A DNA stretch of 64,000 nucleotides from Roseovarius azorensis (GCF_900109455.1 NZ_FOAG01000002.1:310001-374000); one strand, 5' to 3'; positions 34,306 to 43,208 are shown, counted from the stretch's first letter. Notes: generated from the sequence alone by a model not told the origin. Made by a program: numbers and translations.

Positions 34306-35481
34306 TCAGTCGCTCAGTTCCCAATTCCGACGAAGATAGTCGTCGAACATTGGTACAGTGAAATCTATGTCGCCGTACTGAGGACTGTAAATCATGCCCT
34401 TGTCTATAATTTGTGCGCGACGAGGTCCTAGCTTGGAAGGCGGCTCACCTAAGCGTTCGGCGACCTCTGAGGAGCGGTAAGGCCCCTTGCCCAGTTCTGC
34501 CATCGCAATCACGTACTCGCGTTCTTTTGGTGTTAACCTGTCAAACCGGACTTGGAAGAAGCCGTCATCTAGTCTCTTCAAAGCACTCTCAGTGGCCTTT
34601 TCGACGTCGCTGACATCAATGGGTGACCCCTCAGCAGTGTTCCAAGATTGGAAACCCCACTCTTGCAGAAAGTACGGATAACCTTCAGTAATTCTACAAA
34701 TGTCACTTAGAGCACTAGCGGTTATTTCTTCTCCCTCGTCGTTGATTGGTCCGCGCACCGCTTTCAAGGCAGCTTCTTCATCCAGTGCGCCAACTTTTGG
34801 GTAAGAAAAGAGACGTTCCGCATATGATTTGGCATCTCCAGAAAGGCCAGCTAACTGTGGAAGCCCTGCGCCAAAGAAGATGACTGGAAGCTGTTTTTGA
34901 CCAACTTTGTGGATAGCCACAATGAGCGCCGCAAGCTCATCTGATTTGAGGTATTGAACCTCGTCGATGAGGAGGCACCAACCCTTGCCAGCTGCTTTTG
35001 CGGCGTTTCCAATCGCGACAAACATGTCAGAAAGATCATATTCTAGGTTTCCGCTATCTGCTACACCTGGTTCCGGGTCGACAGAAACTGACAAATCACC
35101 GATCTGTACTTTGAATGCACTTGCAAAGCTTCTCAGAGCCTTCATAGCGGCGTGCGTTTTTGCTTTGGCGGCCTCTATCAATGAGAGCTTTCGGAGGACT
35201 TGCTGCATCTTTGGGTACAAAAGCTCGGCAAGTGGTTTGTCCTCCGGAGCTTCGATAACAGACGTCAAATAACCAATATCTTCGGCTGCATTTTCAATGG
35301 TGTTGAGCAATACAGTTTTGCCAGTTCCGCGCAGTCCAAGCAGCATTTGTGACTGCGCGTGCTTGCCAACTAGCATTCGCCTCAAAGCGGTGGTTGCATC
35401 TGCGACTATCTCATCTCGACCGGCAAGTTCCGGTGGTTGTGAGCCCGCGCCGGGCGCGAATGGGTTTCTTACAGGGTCCAT
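34306..35481 (-). CDS. ORC/STAND-like ATP-binding protein with C-terminal winged helix
   Basis: The 391-residue protein is an AAA+/STAND-type ATPase resembling the archaeal-ATPase and Orc1/Cdc6-like group. It has Walker A (LLGLRGTGKTVLLNT, about residues 47-61), Walker B (GWCLLIDEVQYL, about 170), a sensor-like FFGAGLPQLAGL, then a helical lid (ITEGYPYFLQEWG). A probable winged-helix region lies at about 315-391 (FDRLTPKEREYVIAMAELG, SSEVAERLG). The gene is visibly poorer in G+C than its neighbours and is flanked by degenerate repeats, so transfer is likely. It has no partner gene. Possible roles include a regulator or a defence ATPase; I cannot choose. Confidence 0.75.
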   Translation of the reverse strand: MDPVRNPFAPGAGSQPPELAGRDEIVADATTALRRMLVGKHAQSQMLLGLRGTGKTVLLNTIENAAEDIGYLTSVIEAPEDKPLAELLYPKMQQVLRKLSLIEAAKAKTHAAMKALRSFASAFKVQIGDLSVSVDPEPGVADSGNLEYDLSDMFVAIGNAAKAAGKGWCLLIDEVQYLKSDELAALIVAIHKVGQKQLPVIFFGAGLPQLAGLSGDAKSYAERLFSYPKVGALDEEAALKAVRGPINDEGEEITASALSDICRITEGYPYFLQEWGFQSWNTAEGSPIDVSDVEKATESALKRLDDGFFQVRFDRLTPKEREYVIAMAELGKGPYRSSEVAERLGEPPSKLGPRRAQIIDKGMIYSPQYGDIDFTVPMFDDYLRRNWELSD

Positions 35482-35559
35482 CAGTCTACCTACATCTAAC
35501 TAGTTATATCCGAAATAACATATAAGTACTTAGAAGTCGATACACTTGTGACTTGCGCC

Positions 35560-35690
35560 GGAAAAGCTGCCATTGGTGCAACGTGCAGCATCCGTAACTC
35601 TGGGCTCTAAGTCCGAATTCGCCACACATAGCACGAAGGCCCGGTGTCGGGAAGCACCCACAAATTTGCAAATCCCGCTTCCTGCGCTTC
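35560..35690 (+). repeat. Degenerate dispersed-repeat-like sequence, right of the ATPase gene
   Basis: GCTGCCATTGG (35569-35579) and GAATTCGCC (35614-35622) echo words found at 34132-34260, but in the opposite order. The remainder, such as GGGAAGC near 35648, fits eroded intergenic repeats I recall from Roseobacter genomes. The short translated frame across it on the minus strand has no credible protein features. Confidence 0.4.
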
Positions 35691-35736
35691 CCTGACATCT
35701 ACTTACGTCAAGATGGAATCAGGCTTCGGGCGAACA

Positions 35737-35764
35737 CCCCCGCCCACCCTCCCCATCCCCGCCC
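35737..35764 (-). other. G-quadruplex-forming motif
   Basis: The plus strand has six C-runs of three to five bases separated by one or two bases (35737-35764). The minus strand is therefore GGG-CGGGG-AT-GGGG-type DNA that exceeds the usual four-run consensus. It lies about 100 bases before the MFS start, on its template strand. Confidence 0.6.
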
Positions 35765-35862
35765 ACTGACCCCCGTCCGGGGCCGCGCAATCCGCACCGA
35801 CGCGGGTACACCCCCGACCGAAAACCGCTTTCCTCTCCCCCCGTTTCACGCGAACAAGGCAC

Positions 35863-37092
35863 ATGCCGATTCTCGCATTCCTCCGCGACAACGCGCCCTG
35901 GCTGACCGCCGGGGTGTTGCTGACCTTTCTCAGCAGCTTCGGGCAGACCTATTTCATCTCGATCTTCGCCGGTGAAATCCGCGAGACCTTTGCGCTCAGC
36001 CACGGTCAGTGGGGCGGGATCTACATGCTGGGCACCACCGCATCGGCGGTCGTGATGATCTGGGCCGGGGGGCTGACGGATCTGTTTCGCGTGCGTCGTC
36101 TGGCGCCGCTGGTCCTGCTGATGATGGCCGGGGCCTGTCTCTTCATGGCGCTCAATCCGGTCTGGTGGCTGTTGCCGCTGGTGATCTTTGCCCTGCGATT
36201 CACCGGCCAGGGTATGCTGAGCCACCTTGCCGTGGTCGCCATGGCGCGCTGGTTCGTTGCGGCGCGCGGCAAGGCGCTCTCGATTGCCACCCTGGGTTTT
36301 GCCATAGGCGAGGCGTTCCTGCCGCTGATCTTTGTATCATTGCTGGTGATCTACGACTGGCGGATGCTCTGGGTCGCCGCCGGGGCCGTGGGTGTGATCG
36401 GCATTCCGCTGCTGATGCTCTTGCTCCGCCGCGAGCGCACACCGCAAAGCTGGGCACAGACCGGCCAGTCGCTCGGCATGGGCGAGCGACAGTGGACACG
36501 CGGCGAGGCGCTGCGGCACTTTCTGTTCTGGTTCATGGTTCCGGCGCTTCTGGGGCCTTCGGCCTTTAACACCGCGTTCTTTTTCCATCAGGTGCATTTC
36601 GCCGGGATCAAGGCCATCAGCCATGTCGAGCTTGTGGCGATGTTCCCGATCTATACCGCCATAGGTATCGTGGCGATGGTCGCCTCTGGCTGGGCGCTGG
36701 ACCGGGTGGGCACCGCGCGGCTGCTGCCTTTCATGCAGTTGCCGATGGTCGCGGCCTTTCTGCTGTTTGCCTTTGCCGAGGGGTCCGGCATGGTGCTGCT
36801 CGGCTTTGTCTTTCTGGCGCTGACGACAGGCGCGAACAGCACGCTGCCAAATGCCTTCTGGGCGGAATTCTACGGCACCGCCAATCTCGGCGGGATCAAG
36901 GCGATGGCGGCGGCGGTGATGGTGCTGGGGTCGGCCATCGGTCCGGGAATCACCGGGCTGGGCATTGATCTGGGGCTGGGGATCGAGGCGCAGTATGTGA
37001 TCGTCGCGGGCTATTTCGTCTTTACCACGGCGATGGTGACGATCGGTGTGGCGCGCGCGCGACCGCTCTTGTCACTGTCTCTGTCGTCTTAG
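35863..37092 (+). CDS. MFS transporter
   Basis: The 409-residue integral membrane protein has about twelve hydrophobic helices. It shows the major-facilitator loop between helices 2 and 3 (AGGLTDLFRVRRLAPL) and a second, weaker one after helix 8 (SGWALDRVGTARLLPF). The substrate is unknown; it resembles the monocarboxylate/oxalate-type branch only loosely. The ATG at 35863 lacks a strong ribosome-binding site. It overlaps the convergent smr gene by 21 bases. Confidence 0.88.
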   Translation: MPILAFLRDNAPWLTAGVLLTFLSSFGQTYFISIFAGEIRETFALSHGQWGGIYMLGTTASAVVMIWAGGLTDLFRVRRLAPLVLLMMAGACLFMALNPVWWLLPLVIFALRFTGQGMLSHLAVVAMARWFVAARGKALSIATLGFAIGEAFLPLIFVSLLVIYDWRMLWVAAGAVGVIGIPLLMLLLRRERTPQSWAQTGQSLGMGERQWTRGEALRHFLFWFMVPALLGPSAFNTAFFFHQVHFAGIKAISHVELVAMFPIYTAIGIVAMVASGWALDRVGTARLLPFMQLPMVAAFLLFAFAEGSGMVLLGFVFLALTTGANSTLPNAFWAEFYGTANLGGIKAMAAAVMVLGSAIGPGITGLGIDLGLGIEAQYVIVAGYFVFTTAMVTIGVARARPLLSLSLSS

Positions 37093-37653
37093 ATAGACAT
37101 AATAGGCGCCACCCCCGCCATGTTTCAGATGCGCCTCGCTAACCTGCAGAACCAGCGGGCCTAGCGGCGGTAGGCGCAACCATTGCGGCACCGCGTGGCG
37201 CAGGATACCGGGGCGCACCGGGATCGGGCCGCCGGTATCGCGATCCTTGCCCTTGCCGGTGACCACGAGCACCAGCCGCATGCCCGCCGCATGACACCGC
37301 AGGATGAATCCGGTCAGCGCCGGATGCGCCTGATCCAGCGTCATGCCGTGCAGGTCGATCTTTGCCTCGGGCAACAACTTGCCCCGCCTGAGGCGCTGAA
37401 ACGTCTTTTTGTCCATCGCGACGGGCGCGGCGACGCCGGGCAGCACATCCTGCGCGGGCGGTGCATACCGGGCCTTCTGCCCGATTTCAAAGGCGCCAAT
37501 CAGCGGCGCGACCGGGGACTTGGCCGGCGGCGTCTTGAGAGACTCGGAAAACAGCGCCGGCTTGTCCGGCCTGTCCGGGGTCAGCCGCCGTGCGGTGCGG
37601 GCGACCTGCTGCCACAGTTCCAGTTCCTCGGGCCTGACCCGGCGGCGGCTCAT
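37072..37653 (-). CDS. Smr/MutS2-type endonuclease domain protein
   Basis: The 193-residue protein has a basic, proline-rich N-terminal half and a C-terminal Smr domain: KIDLHGMTLDQAHPAL, LVVTGKGKDRD and HGGGGAYYVYLRR. Stand-alone Smr proteins are nicking endonucleases or RNA-binding factors; its exact role is unknown. I start it at the ATG at 37653 (MSRRRVRPEELELW). It overlaps the mltA stop by four bases and follows mltA in the leftward operon timA-mltA-smr. Confidence 0.9.
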   Translation of the reverse strand: MSRRRVRPEELELWQQVARTARRLTPDRPDKPALFSESLKTPPAKSPVAPLIGAFEIGQKARYAPPAQDVLPGVAAPVAMDKKTFQRLRRGKLLPEAKIDLHGMTLDQAHPALTGFILRCHAAGMRLVLVVTGKGKDRDTGGPIPVRPGILRHAVPQWLRLPPLGPLVLQVSEAHLKHGGGGAYYVYLRRQRQ

Positions 37654-38684
37654 GGCTCCTGCTCCGTCAGCATGGCATAGGCGCGCTGGATCGGCATGAG
37701 CACAACCAACCTTCCGGGATCGCGCAGCCGCCCGGCGGCGCGCCCCGCCGCATCGCCCGCACCATAAAAGATGTCCGCCCGCTGCGGCCCCTTGATCGCA
37801 GAGCCGGTATCCTGCGCCACCATCAGGCGGCGGATCGGATCCTCGCCATCCTTCTCGATCCATACCGGCGCGCCCAGCGGCACATGGGCCGGATCGACAG
37901 CAATCGTGCGCCCTTCGGTGACAGGGCGGTTCATCGCACCCAGCGGGCCAAGATGCGGCGGCACCTCGTCGATCCGGCGAAAGAACACGTAGGACGGGTT
38001 GTGAAACAGCAATTCGCGCCCCTCGTCAGGATTGCGGCGCACCCAGCTCTTGATCACATCGGCGGACACCTGATGCGCCGCATAGATACCGCGCCGCACC
38101 AGTTCGACACCGATCGAATGATACGGATGCCCGTTCGCAGCGGCGTATCCCACTCGGATCATCTGGCCATTGTCCAGCCGGATGCGCCCGGATCCCTGAA
38201 CCTGAAGAAAGAACAATTCGACCGGATCGTCCACCCAGGCAATCTCCAGCCCCCGGTCGCGCATCGCATCGGTGGTTTCGATTTCTCGTCGTGTAAGCCA
38301 CGGATTGCTCAGCCTGGCCTCGGGTGGCTCGCGATAGACCGGATAGCGAAACCGCTCATCAGGCCGCAGCGCACCGCGCAGTTCCGGCTCGAAATAGCCG
38401 GTGAACAACGCAGGCCTGCCGTCGCTGATCATCACCGGGCGAAAGAACAGCTCGAAAAACGTCCTGGCGTCAGGGACCTGCTGTCCCAGTGCGCAAAGTG
38501 CGCGCCAGTCCGCATCCTGCAGGTCCGGGCAGGTGTTCAGAAACACCTCGAGCGCAGCGGCGTGATCGTCCGCCTCCCATCCCCGCAAATCGCCGAACTG
38601 CAGGATATCGTGGCTGAGATCCTGTGCTGCGGCGGGCAGCGACAGACTCAGCGCCAGACCGATGCCCCGCAGCGCCCGCGTCAT
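37650..38684 (-). CDS. mltA: Membrane-bound lytic murein transglycosylase A
   Basis: MltA cleaves peptidoglycan strands to leave 1,6-anhydro-MurNAc ends. The 344-residue protein has a Sec signal peptide (MTRALRGIGLALSLSLPAAA), the MltA domain (FTGYFEPELRGALRPDERF, QVQGSGRIRLDNGQ) and a C-terminal 3D domain carrying the catalytic aspartate (IAVDPAHVPLGAPVWI, VAQDTGSAIKG, ADIFYGAG). There is no lipobox cysteine, so it is probably periplasmic rather than lipid-anchored. It overlaps timA and smr by four bases each. Confidence 0.94.
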   Translation of the reverse strand: MTRALRGIGLALSLSLPAAAQDLSHDILQFGDLRGWEADDHAAALEVFLNTCPDLQDADWRALCALGQQVPDARTFFELFFRPVMISDGRPALFTGYFEPELRGALRPDERFRYPVYREPPEARLSNPWLTRREIETTDAMRDRGLEIAWVDDPVELFFLQVQGSGRIRLDNGQMIRVGYAAANGHPYHSIGVELVRRGIYAAHQVSADVIKSWVRRNPDEGRELLFHNPSYVFFRRIDEVPPHLGPLGAMNRPVTEGRTIAVDPAHVPLGAPVWIEKDGEDPIRRLMVAQDTGSAIKGPQRADIFYGAGDAAGRAAGRLRDPGRLVVLMPIQRAYAMLTEQEP

Positions 38685-39337
38685 TCGCCGGTTGAGACGA
38701 GCCGCCAGTTCGGATCGTCCGACCCCATGATGCGTTCATAGGTCCAGACATCTTTCTGGCGCTTCGACTGGCCTGGCACGCCCTCGATGATCTCGCCGCT
38801 GCTGTCGCGCACGACCGAGGTCAGTTCGCCGACATATTTCACGGTGATCTCCGCGCGCCGCGTTTCGCTGTCGAACCGCGCATTCGCAAGCGAGAGGTCC
38901 CGCACGCCGAGGAATTCGGCCTCGATGCTCAGGCCCTGCTGCTCGCGTGCGTCGACCACCTGTGCAAATGTCTCATAGACATCCTTGTCCAGAAACGGCG
39001 TGATATCGTCCAGCTTGCCGCGCTCGAACGCCATCAGGATCATCTCATAGGCCCCGCGCGCGCCCTGAAGGAAACCCGTCACGCTGAAATCCGGTTCTAT
39101 GCGCTTCATGTCGGCCAATGCGCCTGCGGCATCCGAATCCTCGGGCACATGATCCACGATATCGCGATCCGGGCCACCTTCGATCACTTCGAAGTCCCGG
39201 CGGCTTGGTGTCGGGCCGGACTGCGCGCGCGGCGGACCTTCGAACCCGTCCCGCGTGCCCAGAACGCTCTTTAACCGCAGGATCAGGAATATAGCGATAC
39301 CGGCCAGGACCAGTAACTGCAAAATCGGCGAATTCAT
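38681..39337 (-). CDS. timA: Tim44/TimA-like inner-membrane protein
   Basis: The 218-residue protein has one N-terminal membrane helix (MNSPILQLLVLAGIAIFLIL), a charged linker and a Tim44-like domain (about residues 90-218: FLQGARGAYEMILMAFERG to VWTYERIMGSDDPNWRLVSTGE). Alphaproteobacterial TimA proteins are relatives of mitochondrial Tim44 with an incompletely known role at the inner membrane. I start it at the ATG at 39337. It leads the operon timA-mltA-smr and is divergent from fxsA across 106 bases. Confidence 0.9.
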   Translation of the reverse strand: MNSPILQLLVLAGIAIFLILRLKSVLGTRDGFEGPPRAQSGPTPSRRDFEVIEGGPDRDIVDHVPEDSDAAGALADMKRIEPDFSVTGFLQGARGAYEMILMAFERGKLDDITPFLDKDVYETFAQVVDAREQQGLSIEAEFLGVRDLSLANARFDSETRRAEITVKYVGELTSVVRDSSGEIIEGVPGQSKRQKDVWTYERIMGSDDPNWRLVSTGE

Positions 39338-39443
39338 GGGCACCTCTTGTTGTGCGGGGCATGGTAAGCAGTGACGCTTGTCTCTATGTAGGGGAGGCGC
39401 CGGAGCAAGTCCACCTTGCGGCGCATAACAAAGGAGGACGGAC

Positions 39444-39929
39444 ATGTGGCTCTTGATCGCATTCATCGCGGTTCCATTGATCGAGATCGCCCTGTTCATT
39501 CAGGTGGGCGGTGCAATCGGATTGTGGCCGACGCTCGCGATTGTCATTCTTACCGCAATTCTGGGCACGTTTCTGCTGCGAGCGCAGGGGGCTATGGCGA
39601 TCTCCAGTCTGCGCCGGTCCTTTTCCGATCTCGACGATCCCTCTGAACCGCTGGCGCATGGCGCGATGATTCTGTTCGCCGGCGCGCTGTTGCTGACGCC
39701 GGGATTTTTCACCGATTCCATCGGCTTTCTGCTGTTGATGCCGCCGGTCCGCCGCCGGGTATTCGAGTTCATCCGCCAACGGGTCCATGTTCAGCACTTC
39801 GAAATGGGCAGACCGCATCCGGACGATCCGCGTCAGCCATCAGGCCCCGATGTCATCGACGGGGAATATCATGAGGTCGAGCAGCCCGGGCGCAACGCGC
39901 GCGGCACATCTGGATGGACCAGGCATTGA
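39444..39929 (+). CDS. fxsA: FxsA family membrane protein
   Basis: The 161-residue protein has the FxsA domain, with hydrophobic segments at about residues 2-20 and 24-45 and a third at 70-98. The conserved FIAVPLIEIALFIQVGGAIG and LLTPGFFTDSIGFLLLMP are present. In E. coli FxsA eases F-exclusion of phage T7 when overproduced; its normal role is unknown. The acidic C-terminal tail is hydrophilic. AAAGGAGG precedes the ATG. It is followed by secB on the same strand. Confidence 0.9.
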   Translation: MWLLIAFIAVPLIEIALFIQVGGAIGLWPTLAIVILTAILGTFLLRAQGAMAISSLRRSFSDLDDPSEPLAHGAMILFAGALLLTPGFFTDSIGFLLLMPPVRRRVFEFIRQRVHVQHFEMGRPHPDDPRQPSGPDVIDGEYHEVEQPGRNARGTSGWTRH

Positions 39930-39992
39930 GGCCGCAGACGCTTGCTGATAAGGGATTGCCAGACCATATCTGACCCTTCAGGAGAGAGCCCA

Positions 39993-40487
39993 ATGGCCGA
40001 ACAGGAAAATGGCGCCGCACAACAGGCACCGCAAGTCCGGATGAACATCTTGTCGCAATTCATCCGCGATCTGTCCTTTGAGAATGTGCTGGCACAGCGC
40101 GGCACGGGCGGCGAGGTGCAGCCCGATGTGCAGGTCGCCGTCAACCTGGACGCCAAGAAACGTAGCGCCGAACACCAGTACGAAACCTCGGTCAAGTTGA
40201 CCATCACCTCGCGCAACAAGGGGGCCGAGGATCCGCTTTTCGTTCTGGAGATGGATTATGTGGGCGTGTTCCACATCGAGGGCGTGCCAGAGGATCAACT
40301 GCACCCCTTCCTGCTGATCGAATGCCCGCGCATGATCTTTCCGTTCATCCGCAGGATTGTCAGCGATGTGACCCGCGACGGTGGCTTTCCGCCGCTCAAC
40401 CTCGAGAACATCGACTTCATGCAGCTCTATCGCAACGAAGTCGCCCGGCGTCAGGCCGAGACCACAGGTCAGCGCGCCGACGCCTGA
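39993..40487 (+). CDS. secB: Protein-export chaperone SecB
   Basis: SecB keeps precursor proteins unfolded and hands them to SecA. The 164-residue protein has the typical opening [21 protein letters not shown] split around its start, the VNLDAKKRS strand and the [17 protein letters not shown] segment. The ATG at 39993 has GGAGAG seven to eight bases upstream. It converges on dnaQ with a 19-base overlap. Confidence 0.96.
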   Translation: MAEQENGAAQQAPQVRMNILSQFIRDLSFENVLAQRGTGGEVQPDVQVAVNLDAKKRSAEHQYETSVKLTITSRNKGAEDPLFVLEMDYVGVFHIEGVPEDQLHPFLLIECPRMIFPFIRRIVSDVTRDGGFPPLNLENIDFMQLYRNEVARRQAETTGQRADA

Positions 40488-41179
40488 TCCGACTTGTTCC
40501 AGAGCGCCGCCTCGCCCATCTGGTCGACAAAGGCCCGGTGGGCGGCCTGCTCTTCTGGTGTCAGGCGGGACGGCAGGGGATTTGACCGGGGCTCCGGTCG
40601 CCAGTTCTGCCGTGGCACCTGTCCGCCCTCCGATCGCGTCTGCGTGACCGACAGAGTCAGATCCGGCTGCCGTCCGCCGATCAGCTCCAGATAAACCTCG
40701 GCCAGAATCTCGGAATCCAGCAATGCGCCGTGCAGCGTGCGGGCCGAATTGTCGATGGCAAAGCGGCGGCAAAGCGCATCGAGCGAGGCCGGCGCGCCGG
40801 GGAATTTCTGACGCGCGATGGCCAGCGTATCAACCGCCCGCTCCCATGGCAGATTGGGCAGTTTGAGCCAGCCCAGCTCGGCGTTGAGAAACTTCATGTC
40901 AAAGGCCGCGTTGTGAATGACCAGCATCGCATCGCCAATGAACTCCAGCAACTCCTCGGCGATCTCCGCGAACAGCGGCTTGTCCTGCAGGAACTCATCA
41001 CCCAGCCCGTGCACCGCAAAGGCCTCTTGCGGCATGGCGCGTTGAGGGTTGATATATTTGTGAAACTTGCGGCCCGTGGGCATGTGATTGAACAGCTCGA
41101 TCGCCCCGATTTCGACGATGCGGTCCCCCGCCTCGGGCTCGAACCCGGTGGTTTCGGTGTCCAGAACGATCTCACGCAT
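40469..41179 (-). CDS. dnaQ: DNA polymerase III epsilon subunit
   Basis: DnaQ is the proofreading 3'-5' exonuclease of the replicative polymerase. The 236-residue protein has Exo I ([10 protein letters not shown]), Exo II ([14 protein letters not shown]), Exo III epsilon with the catalytic histidine and aspartate ([17 protein letters not shown]) and a C-terminal tail for the alpha subunit. RQPDLTL may be the beta-clamp contact. I start it at the ATG at 41179. It overlaps coaE by eight bases and is the last gene of maf-aroE-coaE-dnaQ. Confidence 0.95.
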   Translation of the reverse strand: MREIVLDTETTGFEPEAGDRIVEIGAIELFNHMPTGRKFHKYINPQRAMPQEAFAVHGLGDEFLQDKPLFAEIAEELLEFIGDAMLVIHNAAFDMKFLNAELGWLKLPNLPWERAVDTLAIARQKFPGAPASLDALCRRFAIDNSARTLHGALLDSEILAEVYLELIGGRQPDLTLSVTQTRSEGGQVPRQNWRPEPRSNPLPSRLTPEEQAAHRAFVDQMGEAALWNKSDQASAR

Positions 41180-41774
41180 GGTTCCGCTTTCTCCTGATTT
41201 CCGCCAGAACAGCCTGCACCTGTTCGCGCGCATGCTCAAGCGTGTCGGTCTCGATCACATGATCAGCGCGGGCGCGCTTGTCCCGGTCCGGCATCTGCTT
41301 TTGCAGCATCGCGTCAAACTGCGCCACCGTCATCGTGCCCCGTTCCAGGACACGGGCGCGTTGCAGGTCGGGCGGCGCGCTCACAGTCACGGTCACGTCC
41401 ATGCCCCGATCCGCCCCGGTTTCGAACAACAGCGGAATATCCAGCACGACACATTCGATACCCTGCACACGGGCCTCCTTGACGAATTGCTCCCGGTCCT
41501 GCGCCACCAGCGGATGCACGATGCCTTCGATCCGGTCCAACGCCGCAGGATCCTCCGCAATGATCTGCCGCAACCGCACACGCGACACCGCGCCTTTCTC
41601 AATCACATCGGGAAAAGCCGCCGCGACAGGCGCGACCGCGGCACCACCCGGCGCATAGAGGCGATGCACCGCTGCATCGGCATCCCACAGCGCACAGCCC
41701 GCATCGGCAAACATCCGCGCCGTAGTGGACTTGCCCATGCCGATAGACCCGGTAAGACCGATCAGAACGCTCAC
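41172..41774 (-). CDS. coaE: Dephospho-CoA kinase
   Basis: CoaE phosphorylates the ribose 3' hydroxyl of dephospho-CoA, the last step of coenzyme A synthesis. The 200-residue protein has the P-loop [29 protein letters not shown] and the HPLVAQDR segment. The start is the GTG at 41774, which overlaps the aroE stop by four bases (GTGA). Confidence 0.95.
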   Translation of the reverse strand: MSVLIGLTGSIGMGKSTTARMFADAGCALWDADAAVHRLYAPGGAAVAPVAAAFPDVIEKGAVSRVRLRQIIAEDPAALDRIEGIVHPLVAQDREQFVKEARVQGIECVVLDIPLLFETGADRGMDVTVTVSAPPDLQRARVLERGTMTVAQFDAMLQKQMPDRDKRARADHVIETDTLEHAREQVQAVLAEIRRKRNHA

Positions 41775-42604
41775 CGCAACGCCGCAGCACGGGCCGCGCT
41801 GTCCACCGTTGGCCGCACTCCGAACCAACGCTCGAACGCCGGAACCGCCTGATGCAAGAGCATGCCCAGACCATCCACGGTCACGCATCCCATTTCCTCG
41901 GCCTCGACCAGCAGGCGGGTTCTGAGCGGCGCATAGACCAGATCGGTGACCAGCGCCCCCTTGCGCAACCCGTCAAGCGGCACACGCAACGGCGGCTTGC
42001 CCAGCATGCCCAGCGAGGTCGTGTTGACGACCGTGGTGGCGTCCTCAAACATATTGCCTGCCTGTACCCAATCCACCACCGTCAGACGGTTCCCGAATTC
42101 CGATTGCAGGGCCTCGGCCCGGATACGCGTGCGGTTGGCGATCAGAATTTCGGGAACGCCCACATCCAGCAGAGAGGTCACCACGGCGCGCGCCGCGCCC
42201 CCGGCCCCCAGCACCGCGGCCGGCCCGGCCTTGGGATCCCAATCCGGCGCATTCTGACGCAGGTTCTGAATGAATCCATACCCATCCGTATTGTCGGCAT
42301 GAATCTGGCCATTCTTGAGAAAGATAAGCGTATTGGCGGCCCCGATCAGCGTGGCGCGGTCAGTCACCTGATCGGCCATGTCCAGCACCCGTTCCTTGTG
42401 CGGGACAGTGATGTTCACCCCGACAAAACCTGCCTTGGGCAATGTGCGGATCACGTTCTCGAGATCCTCCGCCGCCACATCCATCGGGATATAATAGCCC
42501 TGGATCCCATGTGTCATGAGCCAGTGGCCATGCAGCTGAGGCGATTTTGAATGGGCGATCGGTGATCCGATAACCCCTGCCAGTGGAATCGGTGTCAGAC
42601 TCAT
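41771..42604 (-). CDS. aroE: Shikimate dehydrogenase (NADP+)
   Basis: AroE reduces 3-dehydroshikimate to shikimate in aromatic amino-acid synthesis. The 277-residue protein has the substrate site SPIAHSKSPQLHG, the catalytic lysine in ITVPHKERVL, the NTDGYGF motif, the NADP-binding LGAGGAARAVV and NRTRIRAEAL. It overlaps maf and coaE by four bases each. Confidence 0.96.
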   Translation of the reverse strand: MSLTPIPLAGVIGSPIAHSKSPQLHGHWLMTHGIQGYYIPMDVAAEDLENVIRTLPKAGFVGVNITVPHKERVLDMADQVTDRATLIGAANTLIFLKNGQIHADNTDGYGFIQNLRQNAPDWDPKAGPAAVLGAGGAARAVVTSLLDVGVPEILIANRTRIRAEALQSEFGNRLTVVDWVQAGNMFEDATTVVNTTSLGMLGKPPLRVPLDGLRKGALVTDLVYAPLRTRLLVEAEEMGCVTVDGLGMLLHQAVPAFERWFGVRPTVDSAARAAALR

Positions 42605-43200
42605 TGGTCGAGTTCCCCCCGGAGCGTGAGATAGGACAAAAGATCGAGCAGCGGCAGCCCCAGAACGGTGAAATAATCGCCTTCGATCCGTGAAAACAGA
42701 CGCACGCCCTCTTCCTCCAGCTTGTAGGCGCCCACCGTGTGCCGGATACTGTCCCAGTTGCGGTCAAGATACCCGTCAAGCCAGTCGTCCGAAAAGGGAC
42801 GGACGGTCATGCGCACAACGCCCACATGCCGCCAGACCGGCTTGCCGCCTTCACAGATCACCACGGCGGACAATAATTCGTGGCGTTTGCCGCGCATCGC
42901 CAGCAACTGTTCGCGCGCCTCGGCGCGGTCTTCCGGTTTCGACAGAATCCGCCCCTCAAGGCTCAGAACCTGATCGCAGCCGATCACGAGGGCGGCGGGA
43001 AATTTCCAGCTGACCTTTACCGCCTTGAGTTCGGCAAGCGCGTCGGCAATGTCGCGCGGACTGGCAGCCTGAGCCAGCATCGAATCGCGCATGGCCGCTT
43101 CGTCCACGCGCGCCGGCCTTACATCAAAGCGCAGCCCGGCACCGGCGAGCAGTGCTTGCCGGATTTCCGAGGCGGACGCGAGAATAAGATCGGATGACAT
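42601..43200 (-). CDS. maf: Maf family nucleoside triphosphate pyrophosphatase
   Basis: Maf proteins hydrolyse non-canonical or methylated NTPs. The 199-residue protein has LILASASEIRQALLAGAG at the N-terminus, the VDEA loop, VIGCDQVLSLEGRILSKP and a C-terminal VLGLPLLDLLSYL. Subfamily specificity (dTTP/UTP or m7GTP) is not clear from these residues. Its ATG at 43200 touches a perfect DnaA box (43200-43208), so the gene starts at the edge of the putative origin. It leads the operon maf-aroE-coaE-dnaQ. Confidence 0.93.
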   Translation of the reverse strand: MSSDLILASASEIRQALLAGAGLRFDVRPARVDEAAMRDSMLAQAASPRDIADALAELKAVKVSWKFPAALVIGCDQVLSLEGRILSKPEDRAEAREQLLAMRGKRHELLSAVVICEGGKPVWRHVGVVRMTVRPFSDDWLDGYLDRNWDSIRHTVGAYKLEEEGVRLFSRIEGDYFTVLGLPLLDLLSYLTLRGELDQ

Positions 43201-43208
43201 GTGGATAA
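43200..43208 (-). other. DnaA box (perfect), overlapping the maf start
   Basis: TGTGGATAA on the plus strand is TTATCCACA on the minus strand, the full DnaA consensus. Its first base is the A of the maf ATG. Confidence 0.7.

Larger units (their letters stand above)
35482..35862. other. Gene-free stretch between ATPase gene and MFS gene
   Basis: These 381 bases hold no supportable gene. From left to right they contain the AT-rich 5' leader of the ATPase gene (with GTTAT...ATAAC inverted words near 35505), a degenerate repeat (about 35560-35690), a C-rich tract able to form a G-quadruplex on the minus strand (35737-35764), and the leader of the MFS gene. Confidence 0.6.

Noticed and set aside
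35504..35698. Small 64-codon gene on the minus strand
   Set aside because: Its sequence matches repeat-derived non-coding DNA in look, and it has no ribosome-binding site or protein features.
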